Assembly: GCA_016722065.1 (NCBI GenBank)
Contig: JADKGX010000001.1
Location: 1,984,001 to 2,048,000, forward strand
Length of the DNA stretch: 64,000 nucleotides
Source of the DNA: Planctomycetota bacterium
GTDB lineage: Bacteria > Planctomycetota > UBA8742 > UBA2392
Reading direction: 5' to 3'
The position numbers were made by a program, and so were the translations under genes. This document shows positions 18,708 to 27,410 of the stretch, piece after piece. The notes under the pieces were generated by a model. It had not been told where the DNA came from, ran no database searches, and saw only the letters and a program-made list of their open reading frames with translations. Position 1 is the first letter of the stretch. Every line of letters starts with the position of its first letter.

Positions 18708-19547
18708 ATGTCCGTCAAGCTCACTCTCGACAAACCCGAATACAACCTTGGTGACACCATCAAGGCCACCATCACCGTCACCAACGAAGGCAAGGCCGCG
18801 GCCAGCCTGCCCAAAATCGACTTCTGCCTGCCCAGCGTCAGCTTTCGCCTGCTGCGCAAGCCAGACGCCAAGACCCCCGAGAGCATTCTTTCGCGCGTTG
18901 GACCGGAAAGCGGCAGCACCAGTGTCGGGCCCGGAAAGTCGATCTCCGGAACGATTGAGCTGCCCGCCATTGAAGCCGGCGTGCTGACTATCGAGGCCCT
19001 GTACAACCCGCATGGCCGCATCACGCCCAATCTCAAGGGCACTGAGGTCTCCGGCAGCAACCAGGTGGCCTTTAAAGTGAAGGACGGCGGCAAGAAGCTG
19101 CGCGTTCACATGGAAACCGAGGCCGGCAAGCTGGTTATGGAGTTCTACCCGGATCGCGCCCACAACCACGTTTCCAGCTTTGTCGCGCTGGCCCGCAAGG
19201 GGTACTACAATGGCGTTTCCTTTCACCGCGTTGTGCCCACGTTTGTGATTCAGGGCGGCGACCCCACGGGAAGCGGCAGTGGCGGCCCGGGGTACAAACT
19301 GCCCGCCGAGTTCAACGAAATCCCGCACGACCTGGGCATTCTCAGCATGGCCCGCACCCCTGAGCCCCACAGCGCCGGCAGCCAGTTCTTTGTGTGCCTG
19401 AGCCGTGAGCGCACCTCGGGCCTGGACAACCAGTACACGGTGTTCGGCAAGGTGATCGAGGGGCTGGAGGCCGTCAAGAAGATCGGCGAAACCGAAAGCA
19501 ACGCCCGCCGCTTTCATATGAAGAAGGTGGAAGTGGTCGTGGCCTAG
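18708..19547 (+). CDS. Cyclophilin-type peptidyl-prolyl isomerase with an N-terminal Ig-like domain
   Basis: 279 residues; the ATG has AGGAG about seven bases upstream. Residues 1-115 are a beta-sandwich resembling intracellular proteinase inhibitor / CARDB-like domains (LDKPEYNLGDTIKATITVTNEGKA). Residues about 125-279 are a cyclophilin catalytic domain with VSFHRVVPTFVIQGGDPTG, GPGYKLPAEFN, MARTPEPHSAGSQFFVCLS and YTVFGKVIEG. The catalytic Arg of FHR and the Gln of IQGGD are present. It catalyses cis-trans isomerisation of X-Pro bonds. No signal peptide is seen, so it is probably cytoplasmic despite the extracellular look of the first domain. rnhC follows 19 bases later on the same strand and is probably co-transcribed. 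Confidence 0.9.
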   Translation: MSVKLTLDKPEYNLGDTIKATITVTNEGKAAASLPKIDFCLPSVSFRLLRKPDAKTPESILSRVGPESGSTSVGPGKSISGTIELPAIEAGVLTIEALYNPHGRITPNLKGTEVSGSNQVAFKVKDGGKKLRVHMETEAGKLVMEFYPDRAHNHVSSFVALARKGYYNGVSFHRVVPTFVIQGGDPTGSGSGGPGYKLPAEFNEIPHDLGILSMARTPEPHSAGSQFFVCLSRERTSGLDNQYTVFGKVIEGLEAVKKIGETESNARRFHMKKVEVVVA

Positions 19548-19566
19548 CGCAGGGCCGCCCGCCGAC

Positions 19567-20460
19567 ATGGCCGAGTTTGATGCCTATTGTGATGGTCTTG
19601 TGGCTCGCGCCCTGGCAGCGGGGTGGGAACTGCGCGCCCAACGCACGATTCCCTATGGCCGCCAGTTTGAGGTTGCCCGCGGCCAGCACCTGGCCCTGCT
19701 GAACTGTTACCAGGGCAAGAAGGGGCTTTCCTTCGTCACTGGCGGCAAGGCCGCAACCGATCTTGGGGCCGATCTTGGGCTGGCCCCGGCGCCCAAGCAC
19801 AGCGATGCATCACAGGCGGACCCCTTTGCGCTGGGCCTGCCCCACGTGGGTGGCGATGAATCCGGCAAAGGCGATTACTTTGGGCCGCTGGTAGTGGCGG
19901 CCTGGTACCTGCAGGAAAAGCACGTCGAGCAGCTGCGCGCGCTGGGGATTACCGACAGCAAGCAGATGACAGATTCCAACATGCAAACGATTGCGGGCGT
20001 GCTGGACCAGCTGGGTTGCGGCCAGGTGCTGGCGGTCATGCCGCGCGATTACAACCCCATGTATCGCGGCATTGGCAACCTGAACAAGCTGCTGGCCCGC
20101 CTGCATGGCCAGTGCGTGCAGGCGCTGCTGAAGAAGCACAAACCACCCAAAGCCGTGCTGATTGACGAGTTCGCCCGCGATGGCCGCGAATTGCGCGACG
20201 CAATGAATCTGACGCCCACGGTAAAGCTGGTCACGCGTCCCCGGGCAGAGCAGGATTTGGCCGTGGCCGCAGCCAGCGTGCTGGCGCGCGTGGGGTTTCT
20301 GGCGGGCTTGAAGGAACTTGGCCACGAATTCGGCATGGTGTTTCCGGCCGGTGCGGGTTCGCCAGTGCTGAAAGCGGGGCGGGAGTTCAAGAACACGTTC
20401 GGGGCACCGGAACTGGCCAGCGTGGCCAAAGTGCATTTCAAGACGACGGAACAGTTGTAG
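19567..20460 (+). CDS. rnhC: Ribonuclease HIII
   Basis: 297 residues. The N-terminal about 90 residues match the TBP-like substrate-binding domain found in RNase HIII but not HII. The catalytic domain carries VGGDESGKGDYFGPLVVAAW, with the Asp-Glu pair and the GKGDYFGP signature that separates HIII from HII, then GITDSKQM and a later acidic active-site residue in LIDEFARDG. It removes RNA from RNA-DNA hybrids. It closely follows the cyclophilin gene. The stop at 20460 is immediately followed by the heptamer repeat array. Confidence 0.95.
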   Translation: MAEFDAYCDGLVARALAAGWELRAQRTIPYGRQFEVARGQHLALLNCYQGKKGLSFVTGGKAATDLGADLGLAPAPKHSDASQADPFALGLPHVGGDESGKGDYFGPLVVAAWYLQEKHVEQLRALGITDSKQMTDSNMQTIAGVLDQLGCGQVLAVMPRDYNPMYRGIGNLNKLLARLHGQCVQALLKKHKPPKAVLIDEFARDGRELRDAMNLTPTVKLVTRPRAEQDLAVAAASVLARVGFLAGLKELGHEFGMVFPAGAGSPVLKAGREFKNTFGAPELASVAKVHFKTTEQL

Positions 20461-20467
20461 GGGGCGG

Positions 20468-20698
20468 GTTCCGAGTGCCGCGTTCCGCGTTCCGCGTGCC
20501 GCGTGCCGTGTTCCGTGTGCCGCGTTCCGCGTTCTGTGTTCCGCGTTCCGCGTTCTGTGTTCCGCGTTCCGCGTTGGGAGCGGCGGGTTCCGAGTTCTGT
20601 GTTCCGCGTAAACGCTGCAACTGCCGTCAACTCGGAACTCGGCACACGGAACCGGGAACTCAATACCCGGAACTCATTACTCGAAACCCGCAATGCGC
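20468..20698. repeat. 33-unit degenerate 7-bp tandem array with internal inversion
   Basis: From 20468 the sequence runs in strict 7-base steps: about 21 units of the form GTTCCGN or GTKCYGN to 20614, two degenerate units, then from 20629 ten units of the complementary form (AACTCGG and variants) to 20698. The phase is kept across the inversion (20629 minus 20468 is 23 x 7). The two halves can fold into a long imperfect hairpin. It is not translated on either strand as far as can be judged and lies between two plus-strand genes. Confidence 0.88.
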
Positions 20699-20739
20699 TT
20701 ACCCTCCCCTTACCTCGTTCCCCATGTCACACTGTATCC

Positions 20740-21615
20740 ATGCTGCTGACCCGCGAAGAAATGGGCTACGACTTCCACGGCGCGAAGTTTGACCGCGTCA
20801 AGGACCGTGATCTGCTGGCCTGGATTGCCAGCCAGTTCCTGTACGGCGAGGTCACGGGCATCCAGGTCGGTAAATGGATCCTGCACGCGCCGGACGTCGA
20901 ATCCGCCAAGTTTCTGGCCCGCCAATGCATCGAAGAATTGCAGCACGTGGATGTGTTCGTTGAGTTCTTCAAATGGCTCGGCGCAAGGCCGGTGAAAGTC
21001 CACCCGCTGGTGAAATTCCTCAGCAGCGAAAGCAGCGACTGGGAAGAACACTGCGCCCTGGAAATGGCCCAGGGCGAAGGTTTCGTGCTGATGATCTTTT
21101 ACGCCATCATCGCCTGCCTGGACGACGACAAGCTGGCCAAACGCCTGGATGCGGCCTGCCGGCAAGAGGAAGGCCACGTCCAGTTTGGCGAACAACAAAC
21201 CATGAAGGCCCTGGCCCGCAACCCAAAGCTGCGCAAGCGGCTGCTGGGCCTGCACTTGCTGAGCCTGTGGGTGGTCAAGCGCTTTGAAAAGTGGATCGGC
21301 AAGCGCGTTGACCAGGACCACGCCGTGATGCGCCAGATTCCGGCCTACCTGGGCAAGATTGTGCAGACGACCGATTTGCGGCTGCAACGTATCGGCATGA
21401 CAAGCAAGCCCTTGGCCGAGTACGGCAAGCTGGAAACTTTCGGCATCATTTGCGGCGCACTGACGCGCAAGGCGATGCGCAAGTTCGCGTTCTGGCGCTG
21501 GTTCAAAAAGAACCGCCTGACCGAAACTTACATGCGCGACGAATACCTGCACGAAGTAATGCAACTGGCCGAAGTAAAAAACGCCGCTGGCATCCCCGTC
21601 ATCAAAGCAGCCTGA
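20740..21615 (+). CDS. Ferritin-like di-iron protein of unknown function
   Basis: About 291 residues from the ATG at 20740; another in-frame ATG at 20761 is possible and neither has a clear ribosome binding site. The sequence is strongly helical. Two carboxylate/His motifs fit a di-iron four-helix bundle: IEELQHVDVF near residue 70 and QEEGHVQFGEQQ near 150, with EMAQGEGF between them. The C-terminal third is basic and helical. The family is ferritin-like / ribonucleotide-reductase-like oxygenase; the reaction is not predictable. It stands alone downstream of the heptamer array and ends at a strong terminator. Confidence 0.7.
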   Translation: MLLTREEMGYDFHGAKFDRVKDRDLLAWIASQFLYGEVTGIQVGKWILHAPDVESAKFLARQCIEELQHVDVFVEFFKWLGARPVKVHPLVKFLSSESSDWEEHCALEMAQGEGFVLMIFYAIIACLDDDKLAKRLDAACRQEEGHVQFGEQQTMKALARNPKLRKRLLGLHLLSLWVVKRFEKWIGKRVDQDHAVMRQIPAYLGKIVQTTDLRLQRIGMTSKPLAEYGKLETFGIICGALTRKAMRKFAFWRWFKKNRLTETYMRDEYLHEVMQLAEVKNAAGIPVIKAA

Positions 21616-21632
21616 TCGGTTGCCGGAATTCA

Positions 21633-21667
21633 CCAGGCCCCGCGGTTGCCCGCGGGGCCTGGTTTTT
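21633..21667 (+). terminator. Rho-independent terminator of the ferritin-like gene
   Basis: An 11-bp perfect stem AGGCCCCGCGG / CCGCGGGGCCT (21635-21660) with a TTGC loop, extended by two further pairs and followed by TTTTT at 21663-21667. It lies 20 bases after the stop codon and separates this gene from the convergent beta-helix gene. Confidence 0.92.
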
Positions 21668-21701
21668 GGGGCGGCGTGGGACCGCCCCTGCCCGGGTGCA
21701 G

Positions 21702-24700
21702 TTACTGTTTGCGCCGCCGGCGCAAAGCCGCCAGCAGGGGCAAAAGGGCCATCAACAATGGCGCGCCGGCCGGTACGGCACTGCAGCCGCCGCCTCCACC
21801 GCCGCCGCCGCCACCGCCGGTGCCGCCCAGAATCGTCGGCGCTTCCGTTATCGGGGCCACGGCTGTGGCCGCGGATTCGTTGCCCGCGCCGTCATCGGCT
21901 GTTACCACAAACCGGTTCACCTGGTTCTGGGCCAGCGGCACCATCACCGCAAAGGCCGTAACGCCGGCCGCCAGTTGCTGGCTGCCAGCCACCGAATCGG
22001 CGCCGTTGATCACGCCGTCGCCGTTGATGTCGACATACACCCGCACCAGCGACCCGGCCTGGGCTGTGCCCGCAATGTTGATCGAGTTTGCGTTCAGGGT
22101 GACCGGCGCGTTGGGGCTGGTGACCACCGGTGGCGCAATCGCCGCTGAGGCCGCATGGGTGATTTTGGGTACTACCGCAGCCGTGGAAGCATTGCCCGCG
22201 CTGTCCGTGGCGGTGGCAACAAAGAAGTTGTCCTGGCTGGATTGCAGGTTCACGTTGATGCTGAAGGCTGTTGCACCACCCGAAAGCTGCTGCACCTGCG
22301 AAACCGGCTCGCCGCTGTCCAGCACGCCATTGCCGTTGGTGTCTTCATAGATGGTGACCAGCGCGTCGGCTTCGGTTGTGCCTTGAATGTCAAAAGTCAG
22401 GGCAGAAACCGTCACCACGCTGGCCGGTGAAGTAATCACGGGCGCGGCCGGTGCGCTGCTGTCGTGGGTGACATCCGGTGCCACGGCAGCGCCGGATTCC
22501 ACGGTCGCAACTTCAGCTGTCAGCAGATAGGTCGTGGTTGCGTTGGCCGGCAAAGTGACGTTGACGGTAAAGGCCGTCACACCAGCGGCCAGGTTGGCCT
22601 GGCCGTAAACGGCCGAGCGTTCGGTAATGTCAAGCACGCCGTTGCCGTTGGCATCAATGTAAGCGCGCACAATCGCACCGGCTGGTGCCGTGCCGATGAA
22701 ATCAAAGCTGGTGCTGCTGACGGTGACACTGGATCCCGGCGTGTTGATTACCGGCGCCGCCACGGTGGGCGCCACCTGGGCTTCAAAGGCCCCGATGTCA
22801 GGGCTGCCGGTTGGGCTGGCGCGGTCATAGCCCGCACCGCGCTGGTCGGTCGTCAAAGCCAGGGGGTTGGAACCGGCATCAATGGCCGCGCTGCCGCCGT
22901 TGAGGGCGCGGGTCTTGGTCGCGCCGCCGTTGTCGGCCAGTGCCGCAACCTGGGGGGCCATATTGAGCTTGTTGTTGGCGCCGGTAATGGTGGCCCCGGC
23001 GGCGTTGGAAAACAGGCTGTAGTTGGCAGTCAGCACGCCCGAAAAGTCCGGGCCGGTCGTCGCGCTGTTCAGGCCCCAGATTGTGCTGGTGCTGGTAAAC
23101 GTGCCGGCCACGCGCATGCCGCCGCCGCCCTGGGGCACCGGCTGGCTGCCTGCGGCCCCGAGGGCGCCGCCTGCGCCGCCGCTGCCACCGGCCCCGCCGA
23201 CGCCTGCCGCCCCCGCAGTGCCCGTGTTGGAAGTGACCGTGCTGTTGCTGACTGTGGTGTTGCCGGCAACTACATGCAGGCCGCAGCCATCGGCCGCGCC
23301 GCCGCTGCCACCTGTGCCACCGGCGCCGCCTACCTCGCCGCCGTGGCCATCGCCGCCGTCGCCGCCGTCACTGGCCAGGCCGCCAACCAGAATGTTGGCG
23401 TCGATCGTCACCTGGGTCAGCGTGACGGTGTTGCTGCCGCCGTTGCGGTACAGACCGCCGCCACGTGCCGCGCCACCCAGGCCGCCGTTGCCACCGGGGC
23501 CGCCTTTGCCAGTTGCGCCGCCGTCGCCGCCCCATTCGCCCTGCTGGCTTTCGCCGGCCTGGCAGACATTGCCTGCCAGCGTGCAGCGCAGGGCCGAAAA
23601 GTTGACGCCCGCGGTGTCCACATACACGCCGCCGCCAAGGGCCGGGCCGCCGTCGCCGCCGCTGCCACCCGCGCCGCCGGTTCCGGCGCCGTCACCATAG
23701 CCGCCTACGCCGGCAAACTGGGTGGTCCAGTAATCGCCGCCGCCCTGGCAGATGTTGCTGCTGACGCTGCAATCGGTCAGTGCGGTGGTTCCGCGATAGG
23801 CATAGATTCCGCCGCCCTGGGCGGGGCCGCCGTTGCCGCCGTTGCCGCCATCGCCACCGCGGGCACTGGAGATATCAAAGGCGTCGCCATCGCCGCCCTC
23901 GCCGCCATCGCCACCGTCGCCGCCCCAGGCCTTGTTGCCATCAATCTTGCAGCGCAGCAAAGTCAGGCTGCCGGTTTCGTTGTAAATGCCGCCGCCCTGG
24001 GCCACGCCACCGGCGCCGCCGTTGCCGGCATTGCGGCCGGCGCTGTTGTCGCCCCAGCCGCCGTCAGAACCCAGGCCGCCAAAGTAAGACGTTGCGCGGT
24101 TGGAAGTTACCGTGCCATCGCTGATGTTCACGGTGCCCGCCACCACATAGATGGCGCCACCCTGTGCCGGGCCACAGGCCCCGCCGTCGGCGCCATCGGC
24201 TTTGTCTTCGCTGTAGCCGCCGTCGCCGCCAAAGCTGCCGCTGCCGGCTTCGTTGTCATTGAAAGTGGCAATGGTAATGCTGGCGCTGCCGTTATTGACA
24301 TACAGCGCGCCGCCACAAGCCGCGCCGGAATCGCCGCCTTTGCCGCCGGCTGCGCCTGTGCCGCTGGCGCTGTCACCGTCGCCGCCATAGCCGCCGTCGC
24401 CGCCGTTGGCCAGGTTGCTGCTGAAGGTTGCGCCCATCACTGTCAGGGTGCCGTTGTGCAAGTAGATCGCGCCGCCAAAACCGTTGCCGCCGGCGCCGCC
24501 GTTCTTGTTGTAATCGGGGTCCGCGCCGTCGCCGCCCCAGGCGGTGCAGCCGGTGATTGTGCTTTGCGTGATCTTGACCGTGCCGCCGCGCGAGTAAATG
24601 CCGCCGCCACGTGCGTCGGCCGCATTGGCCTGGGCTGTCGTGCCGCCGCCGGTGCCGTCTTCGCCTTGGGCAATGCAGCCTTGCAGGGTCACGCGCAGCA

Positions 24701-25157
24701 GCTCAATGCTGCTGGTAGTCGCGCTGGTGCCGCTGCGGCGGTTCAGAATGCCCCCGCCCCAGGCCTCAGCCACCGTGGCGCCGTCATCGCTGGCGCGCCC
24801 GCCCTTGATGGTCAAGTCGCGAAACTCGACCGTGACCGTACCGGTGCTTTGCACGTGAAACACCCGGGCCTGGCCTGCGGCATCAATGATCGTTGTGCCG
24901 GCTGCGCCCGAAGACGCGCCGCGAATGATCACGCGCGAGCCCGCCGTGTTCTTGGTAATGACATAGGCCGTGCTGGGGGCCCCAAACGTGTACGTGCCAG
25001 CCGCCAGGATGATTTCATCCTGCGCCGCCGACGACCCGTTGATGGTCGCAATCGCGCCACGCAACTGGGATTCGCTGGACACGTTTACCGTAACGGCGCC
25101 CAGCGCGGCCGACAGCAACCCTGCAAGCATCAAGCAAGCCAGTATCCGTGCGGTCAT
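21702..25157 (-). CDS. Secreted Gly-rich parallel beta-helix protein with Ig-like repeats and a C-terminal sorting signal
   Basis: About 1151 residues from the ATG at 25157, which has GGAGG five bases upstream. A signal peptide (MTARILACLMLAGLLSAALG) precedes a right-handed beta-helix whose turns contain GGxGGDGG segments (GGGIYSRGGTVKITQSTITG, then many similar units). A 'choice-of-anchor' style end follows (IDAGSNPLALTTDQRGAGYDR, SPDIGAFEAQ), then three or four Ig-like domains with calcium-like acidic loops (YIDANGNGVLDITE, YEDTNGNGVLDSGE, YVDINGDGVINGAD). The C-terminus is a Gly run, then CSAVPAGAP, a hydrophobic helix and RRRRKQ. This tripartite pattern resembles CTERM-type protein-sorting signals in which Cys or Gly-Cys precedes the helix. 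I infer export and processing by a rhombosortase- or archaeosortase-like system not found here. Confidence 0.88.
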   Translation of the reverse strand: MTARILACLMLAGLLSAALGAVTVNVSSESQLRGAIATINGSSAAQDEIILAAGTYTFGAPSTAYVITKNTAGSRVIIRGASSGAAGTTIIDAAGQARVFHVQSTGTVTVEFRDLTIKGGRASDDGATVAEAWGGGILNRRSGTSATTSSIELLRVTLQGCIAQGEDGTGGGTTAQANAADARGGGIYSRGGTVKITQSTITGCTAWGGDGADPDYNKNGGAGGNGFGGAIYLHNGTLTVMGATFSSNLANGGDGGYGGDGDSASGTGAAGGKGGDSGAACGGALYVNNGSASITIATFNDNEAGSGSFGGDGGYSEDKADGADGGACGPAQGGAIYVVAGTVNISDGTVTSNRATSYFGGLGSDGGWGDNSAGRNAGNGGAGGVAQGGGIYNETGSLTLLRCKIDGNKAWGGDGGDGGEGGDGDAFDISSARGGDGGNGGNGGPAQGGGIYAYRGTTALTDCSVSSNICQGGGDYWTTQFAGVGGYGDGAGTGGAGGSGGDGGPALGGGVYVDTAGVNFSALRCTLAGNVCQAGESQQGEWGGDGGATGKGGPGGNGGLGGAARGGGLYRNGGSNTVTLTQVTIDANILVGGLASDGGDGGDGHGGEVGGAGGTGGSGGAADGCGLHVVAGNTTVSNSTVTSNTGTAGAAGVGGAGGSGGAGGALGAAGSQPVPQGGGGMRVAGTFTSTSTIWGLNSATTGPDFSGVLTANYSLFSNAAGATITGANNKLNMAPQVAALADNGGATKTRALNGGSAAIDAGSNPLALTTDQRGAGYDRASPTGSPDIGAFEAQVAPTVAAPVINTPGSSVTVSSTSFDFIGTAPAGAIVRAYIDANGNGVLDITERSAVYGQANLAAGVTAFTVNVTLPANATTTYLLTAEVATVESGAAVAPDVTHDSSAPAAPVITSPASVVTVSALTFDIQGTTEADALVTIYEDTNGNGVLDSGEPVSQVQQLSGGATAFSINVNLQSSQDNFFVATATDSAGNASTAAVVPKITHAASAAIAPPVVTSPNAPVTLNANSINIAGTAQAGSLVRVYVDINGDGVINGADSVAGSQQLAAGVTAFAVMVPLAQNQVNRFVVTADDGAGNESAATAVAPITEAPTILGGTGGGGGGGGGGGCSAVPAGAPLLMALLPLLAALRRRRKQ

Positions 25158-25232
25158 CAAAGCCTCCGGTTAGTTGAGGCCTGCCAGCGTAAGAATCGCG
25201 GTGTGACGGTTCCCGCACTTGTGCTAGCTTTG

Positions 25233-25248
25233 GTTTCCAAACGGAAAC
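25233..25248. promoter_or_regulatory. Inverted repeat GTTTCC-N4-GGAAAC, candidate operator
   Basis: GTTTCC (25233-25238) and GGAAAC (25243-25248) are separated by AAAC, between the divergent beta-helix gene and the XRE-type regulator, 14 bases before the regulator start. The dyad size fits an XRE-family dimer, so autoregulation or control of both genes is plausible. Confidence 0.5.
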
Positions 25249-25261
25249 TTTGGGGACCCCT

Positions 25262-26785
25262 ATGCCAAACAGTAACTATGTGCCGGCTGAGTTTGAGGAA
25301 CACATTCGCGCCCGGCTGCGTGAGTTGACCGCCACCTACCCCCAGGCCGAGATCGCCCGCAAGGCGGGCATAAGCAAGGCCAATGTGCACCGTTATCTCA
25401 AGCGCAACCGCATTCCGGCTTCGCTGTGTGCCGCCATTGCGGAACACCTGGGTGTCAGCGCAACCTGGCTGCTGTGCGGGCGCGGCACGCCGCTGGGCGC
25501 TGGCGCAGCCACCGGCCCGGCCCAGGCCCCGACACCCCAGGCCACAGGGTTTTTGGAATTGGTGGAGTCCATGAACCACGCCGCGCGCCTGAACCTTGGC
25601 GCGCTTTCTGGCAAGCAGCACCTGAAGGGCGCCCGTGAGCTAAGCGACGCCCTGCAGCGATACGAGGAAACCCGCCGCAAGTTGAGTGCCGGGGTGGCCG
25701 GCGTGCTGCGCAGGGTACTGGAGGACTGGAAGGCCGCGTACCAGCGCATGCACGTGGAACAATGCGCCACGCTGCGGGAATCAGCCAGCCAGTTGATGCG
25801 GCTGTGCGACGACCACGACCTGCGCATCCAGTTCGAGGCCACAGAGGCGTTTCACGAATCTGCCTTTGGCGACGAAGACAAAGCCCTGCCGCACCACTTT
25901 CGAGTCGTTGCACTCAGCCTGTTCCGCAGCGAGGGCATTGACCCCCAGGCGGTAAGCCGCATTGCCACGCTGGTGGGCATGCTGGACAGCCAGGGTCGCG
26001 TCCAGGAAGGCTTGAACATTGGCCGCGCCGGGCTGGAGTTTGCCCGCGGAATGCCCGCGCCACAGCAGACGCAACTGAACCTGTGTGTCGGCGCGCTGAT
26101 GGTGGAACAGGGACATCTGCGCAAGGGTCTGGAACAATTGCGCAAAGCCATGGCCAACGCGCCGGCGGGCTCGCGCGGGCGGCGCTTTGCCACGGTGTAC
26201 TGGAGCCTGGCCCAGTTCTGGGCCGGAGTCATGGAGTTTGACGACGTGCGCAAAACCGGCGTGGCAAGCTGGGAACGCGGCGAATACCTGATGTGCATGA
26301 GCCTGTGGCTGGAAGATCCCCGCGCCATGCGCATTGCACTGGGCGAATACGAAGCCGAACGGTCGCGCACTTCAGGCCGCGGCAGCACCGAATCCATCAC
26401 CGTGCGCTGGGGTTTGCAGGGCTTGCAAAAACCCGCAGCGCGCATCGTGGCCGCTGCCACCAAGGAACTGTTGCTGCGCCAGCCCCCTGAGATCGCCCTG
26501 CCGATTGACCGCTTTACCGTGGAGGTCTACCAGGCCCAGGTGGCCTGGTTGTGCGGGCGCCACACCCAGGCCGCGCAGTTGGTGGAAGCCGCGGCGCGCA
26601 GCTTTGACAATCTGCCCACAGGCCACGGGCCGGTACTGCTGGCGCGGTCGTTGTACTGGCGGCTGGTGCTGCGGCTGGTGGCCTATGGCCAGCCCCAGGC
26701 CAGGGTGCGTGCAGCCCGGCGGTATTTTGCCACGCTGATCAAACGGGGCTATGCGCGCTTTGTGCCGGTTCAGGAAGCCACGTGA
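25262..26785 (+). CDS. XRE-type HTH transcription regulator with a helical repeat sensor region
   Basis: 507 residues from the ATG at 25262. The first about 70 residues contain a phage-repressor-like helix-turn-helix: QAEIARKAGISKANVHRYLK then ASLCAAIAEHLGVSATWLL. A Pro/Ala linker near 75-90 leads to about 400 residues of helical, TPR-like sequence (LVGMLDSQGRVQEGLNIGRAGL, GALMVEQGHLRKGLEQLRKAM), probably a ligand or partner-binding scaffold. It is transcribed divergently from the large beta-helix protein across a 104-base gap holding a dyad, so it may regulate that gene. It overlaps the end of the convergent amidotransferase gene by 16 bases. Confidence 0.82.
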   Translation: MPNSNYVPAEFEEHIRARLRELTATYPQAEIARKAGISKANVHRYLKRNRIPASLCAAIAEHLGVSATWLLCGRGTPLGAGAATGPAQAPTPQATGFLELVESMNHAARLNLGALSGKQHLKGARELSDALQRYEETRRKLSAGVAGVLRRVLEDWKAAYQRMHVEQCATLRESASQLMRLCDDHDLRIQFEATEAFHESAFGDEDKALPHHFRVVALSLFRSEGIDPQAVSRIATLVGMLDSQGRVQEGLNIGRAGLEFARGMPAPQQTQLNLCVGALMVEQGHLRKGLEQLRKAMANAPAGSRGRRFATVYWSLAQFWAGVMEFDDVRKTGVASWERGEYLMCMSLWLEDPRAMRIALGEYEAERSRTSGRGSTESITVRWGLQGLQKPAARIVAAATKELLLRQPPEIALPIDRFTVEVYQAQVAWLCGRHTQAAQLVEAAARSFDNLPTGHGPVLLARSLYWRLVLRLVAYGQPQARVRAARRYFATLIKRGYARFVPVQEAT

Positions 26786-27360
26786 TGGGGCAGGGGGTTT
26801 TGATCCAGCCAGTTCTTCAACAGGGCCAGTCCGTGCTGGGTCAAGATTGCCTCGGGGTGAAACTGTACGCCCTCCAGCGGCAGTTGCCGGTGGCGCAGGC
26901 CCATCACTGTGCCGTCGGTTGTGCGGGCCGTGATCTGCAGACATTGCGGGACACTTGACGGGTCAAGACACAGCGAATGGTAACGCGTGGCCGCAAAGGG
27001 GCTGGGCAGGCCAGCAAACAGGCCCGCGCCCTCGTGCAGCACTTCGCTGGTGCGGCCGTGTACCAGTTGCGGGGCATGCACCAGGCGCGCGCCAAAGTGT
27101 TCGCCAATGGCCTGCATGCCCAGGCAAACGCCCAGGATCGGCACTTTGCCGGCCAGTGCCGCAATCAGCGGCATGGTAATGCCCGAATCATGGGGCCGGC
27201 CCGGGCCGGGTGAAATCACCAACCGCTGCGGCTGAAGTTGCAGTGCCTGGGCTACGGTCAGCGCGTCGTTGCGCGCCACATGCACCTGCTGGCCCAGCTG
27301 CTCAAAATAGTGCACCAGGTTGAAGGTGAAGCTGTCGTAGTTATCGAGAATCAGCAGCAC
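26770..27360 (-). CDS. pabA/trpG: Glutamine amidotransferase component of anthranilate / aminodeoxychorismate synthase
   Basis: 196 residues from a GTG start at 27360, which puts the family N-terminus (VLLILDNYDSFTFNLVHYF) at residue 1; upstream residues are low-quality extension. ISPGPGRPHDSG and GVCLGMQAIG (nucleophile Cys) and GVQFHPEA (catalytic His and Glu) form the class I amidotransferase triad. It supplies ammonia from glutamine to the chorismate-using subunit in tryptophan or folate synthesis. No component I gene is nearby, so whether it is TrpG, PabA or shared cannot be decided. The YciI-like gene lies 50 bases upstream on the same strand. Confidence 0.93.
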   Translation of the reverse strand: MLLILDNYDSFTFNLVHYFEQLGQQVHVARNDALTVAQALQLQPQRLVISPGPGRPHDSGITMPLIAALAGKVPILGVCLGMQAIGEHFGARLVHAPQLVHGRTSEVLHEGAGLFAGLPSPFAATRYHSLCLDPSSVPQCLQITARTTDGTVMGLRHRQLPLEGVQFHPEAILTQHGLALLKNWLDQNPLPHHVAS

Positions 27361-27410
27361 GGGGTTTTGCCCTGAAGGTCGGGGTTGCCGGCAAGGACTG
27401 GCCGCAAAGG

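Noticed and set aside
20468..20698. CRISPR-like array
   Set aside because: The unit is 7 bases without spacers and inverts midway; no cas gene is near.
20503..20740. N-terminal extension of the ferritin-like protein through the heptamer array
   Set aside because: The extension would be a translated 7-residue repeat (Arg/Val/Pro) and the family starts near MLLTREEMGYDF. The array is better read as non-coding.
22464..25328. 954-codon plus-strand frame opposite the beta-helix gene
   Set aside because: It is Ala/Gly/Arg/His-rich and lacks a start signal. The minus-strand gene has a good ribosome binding site, signal peptide and domain structure.
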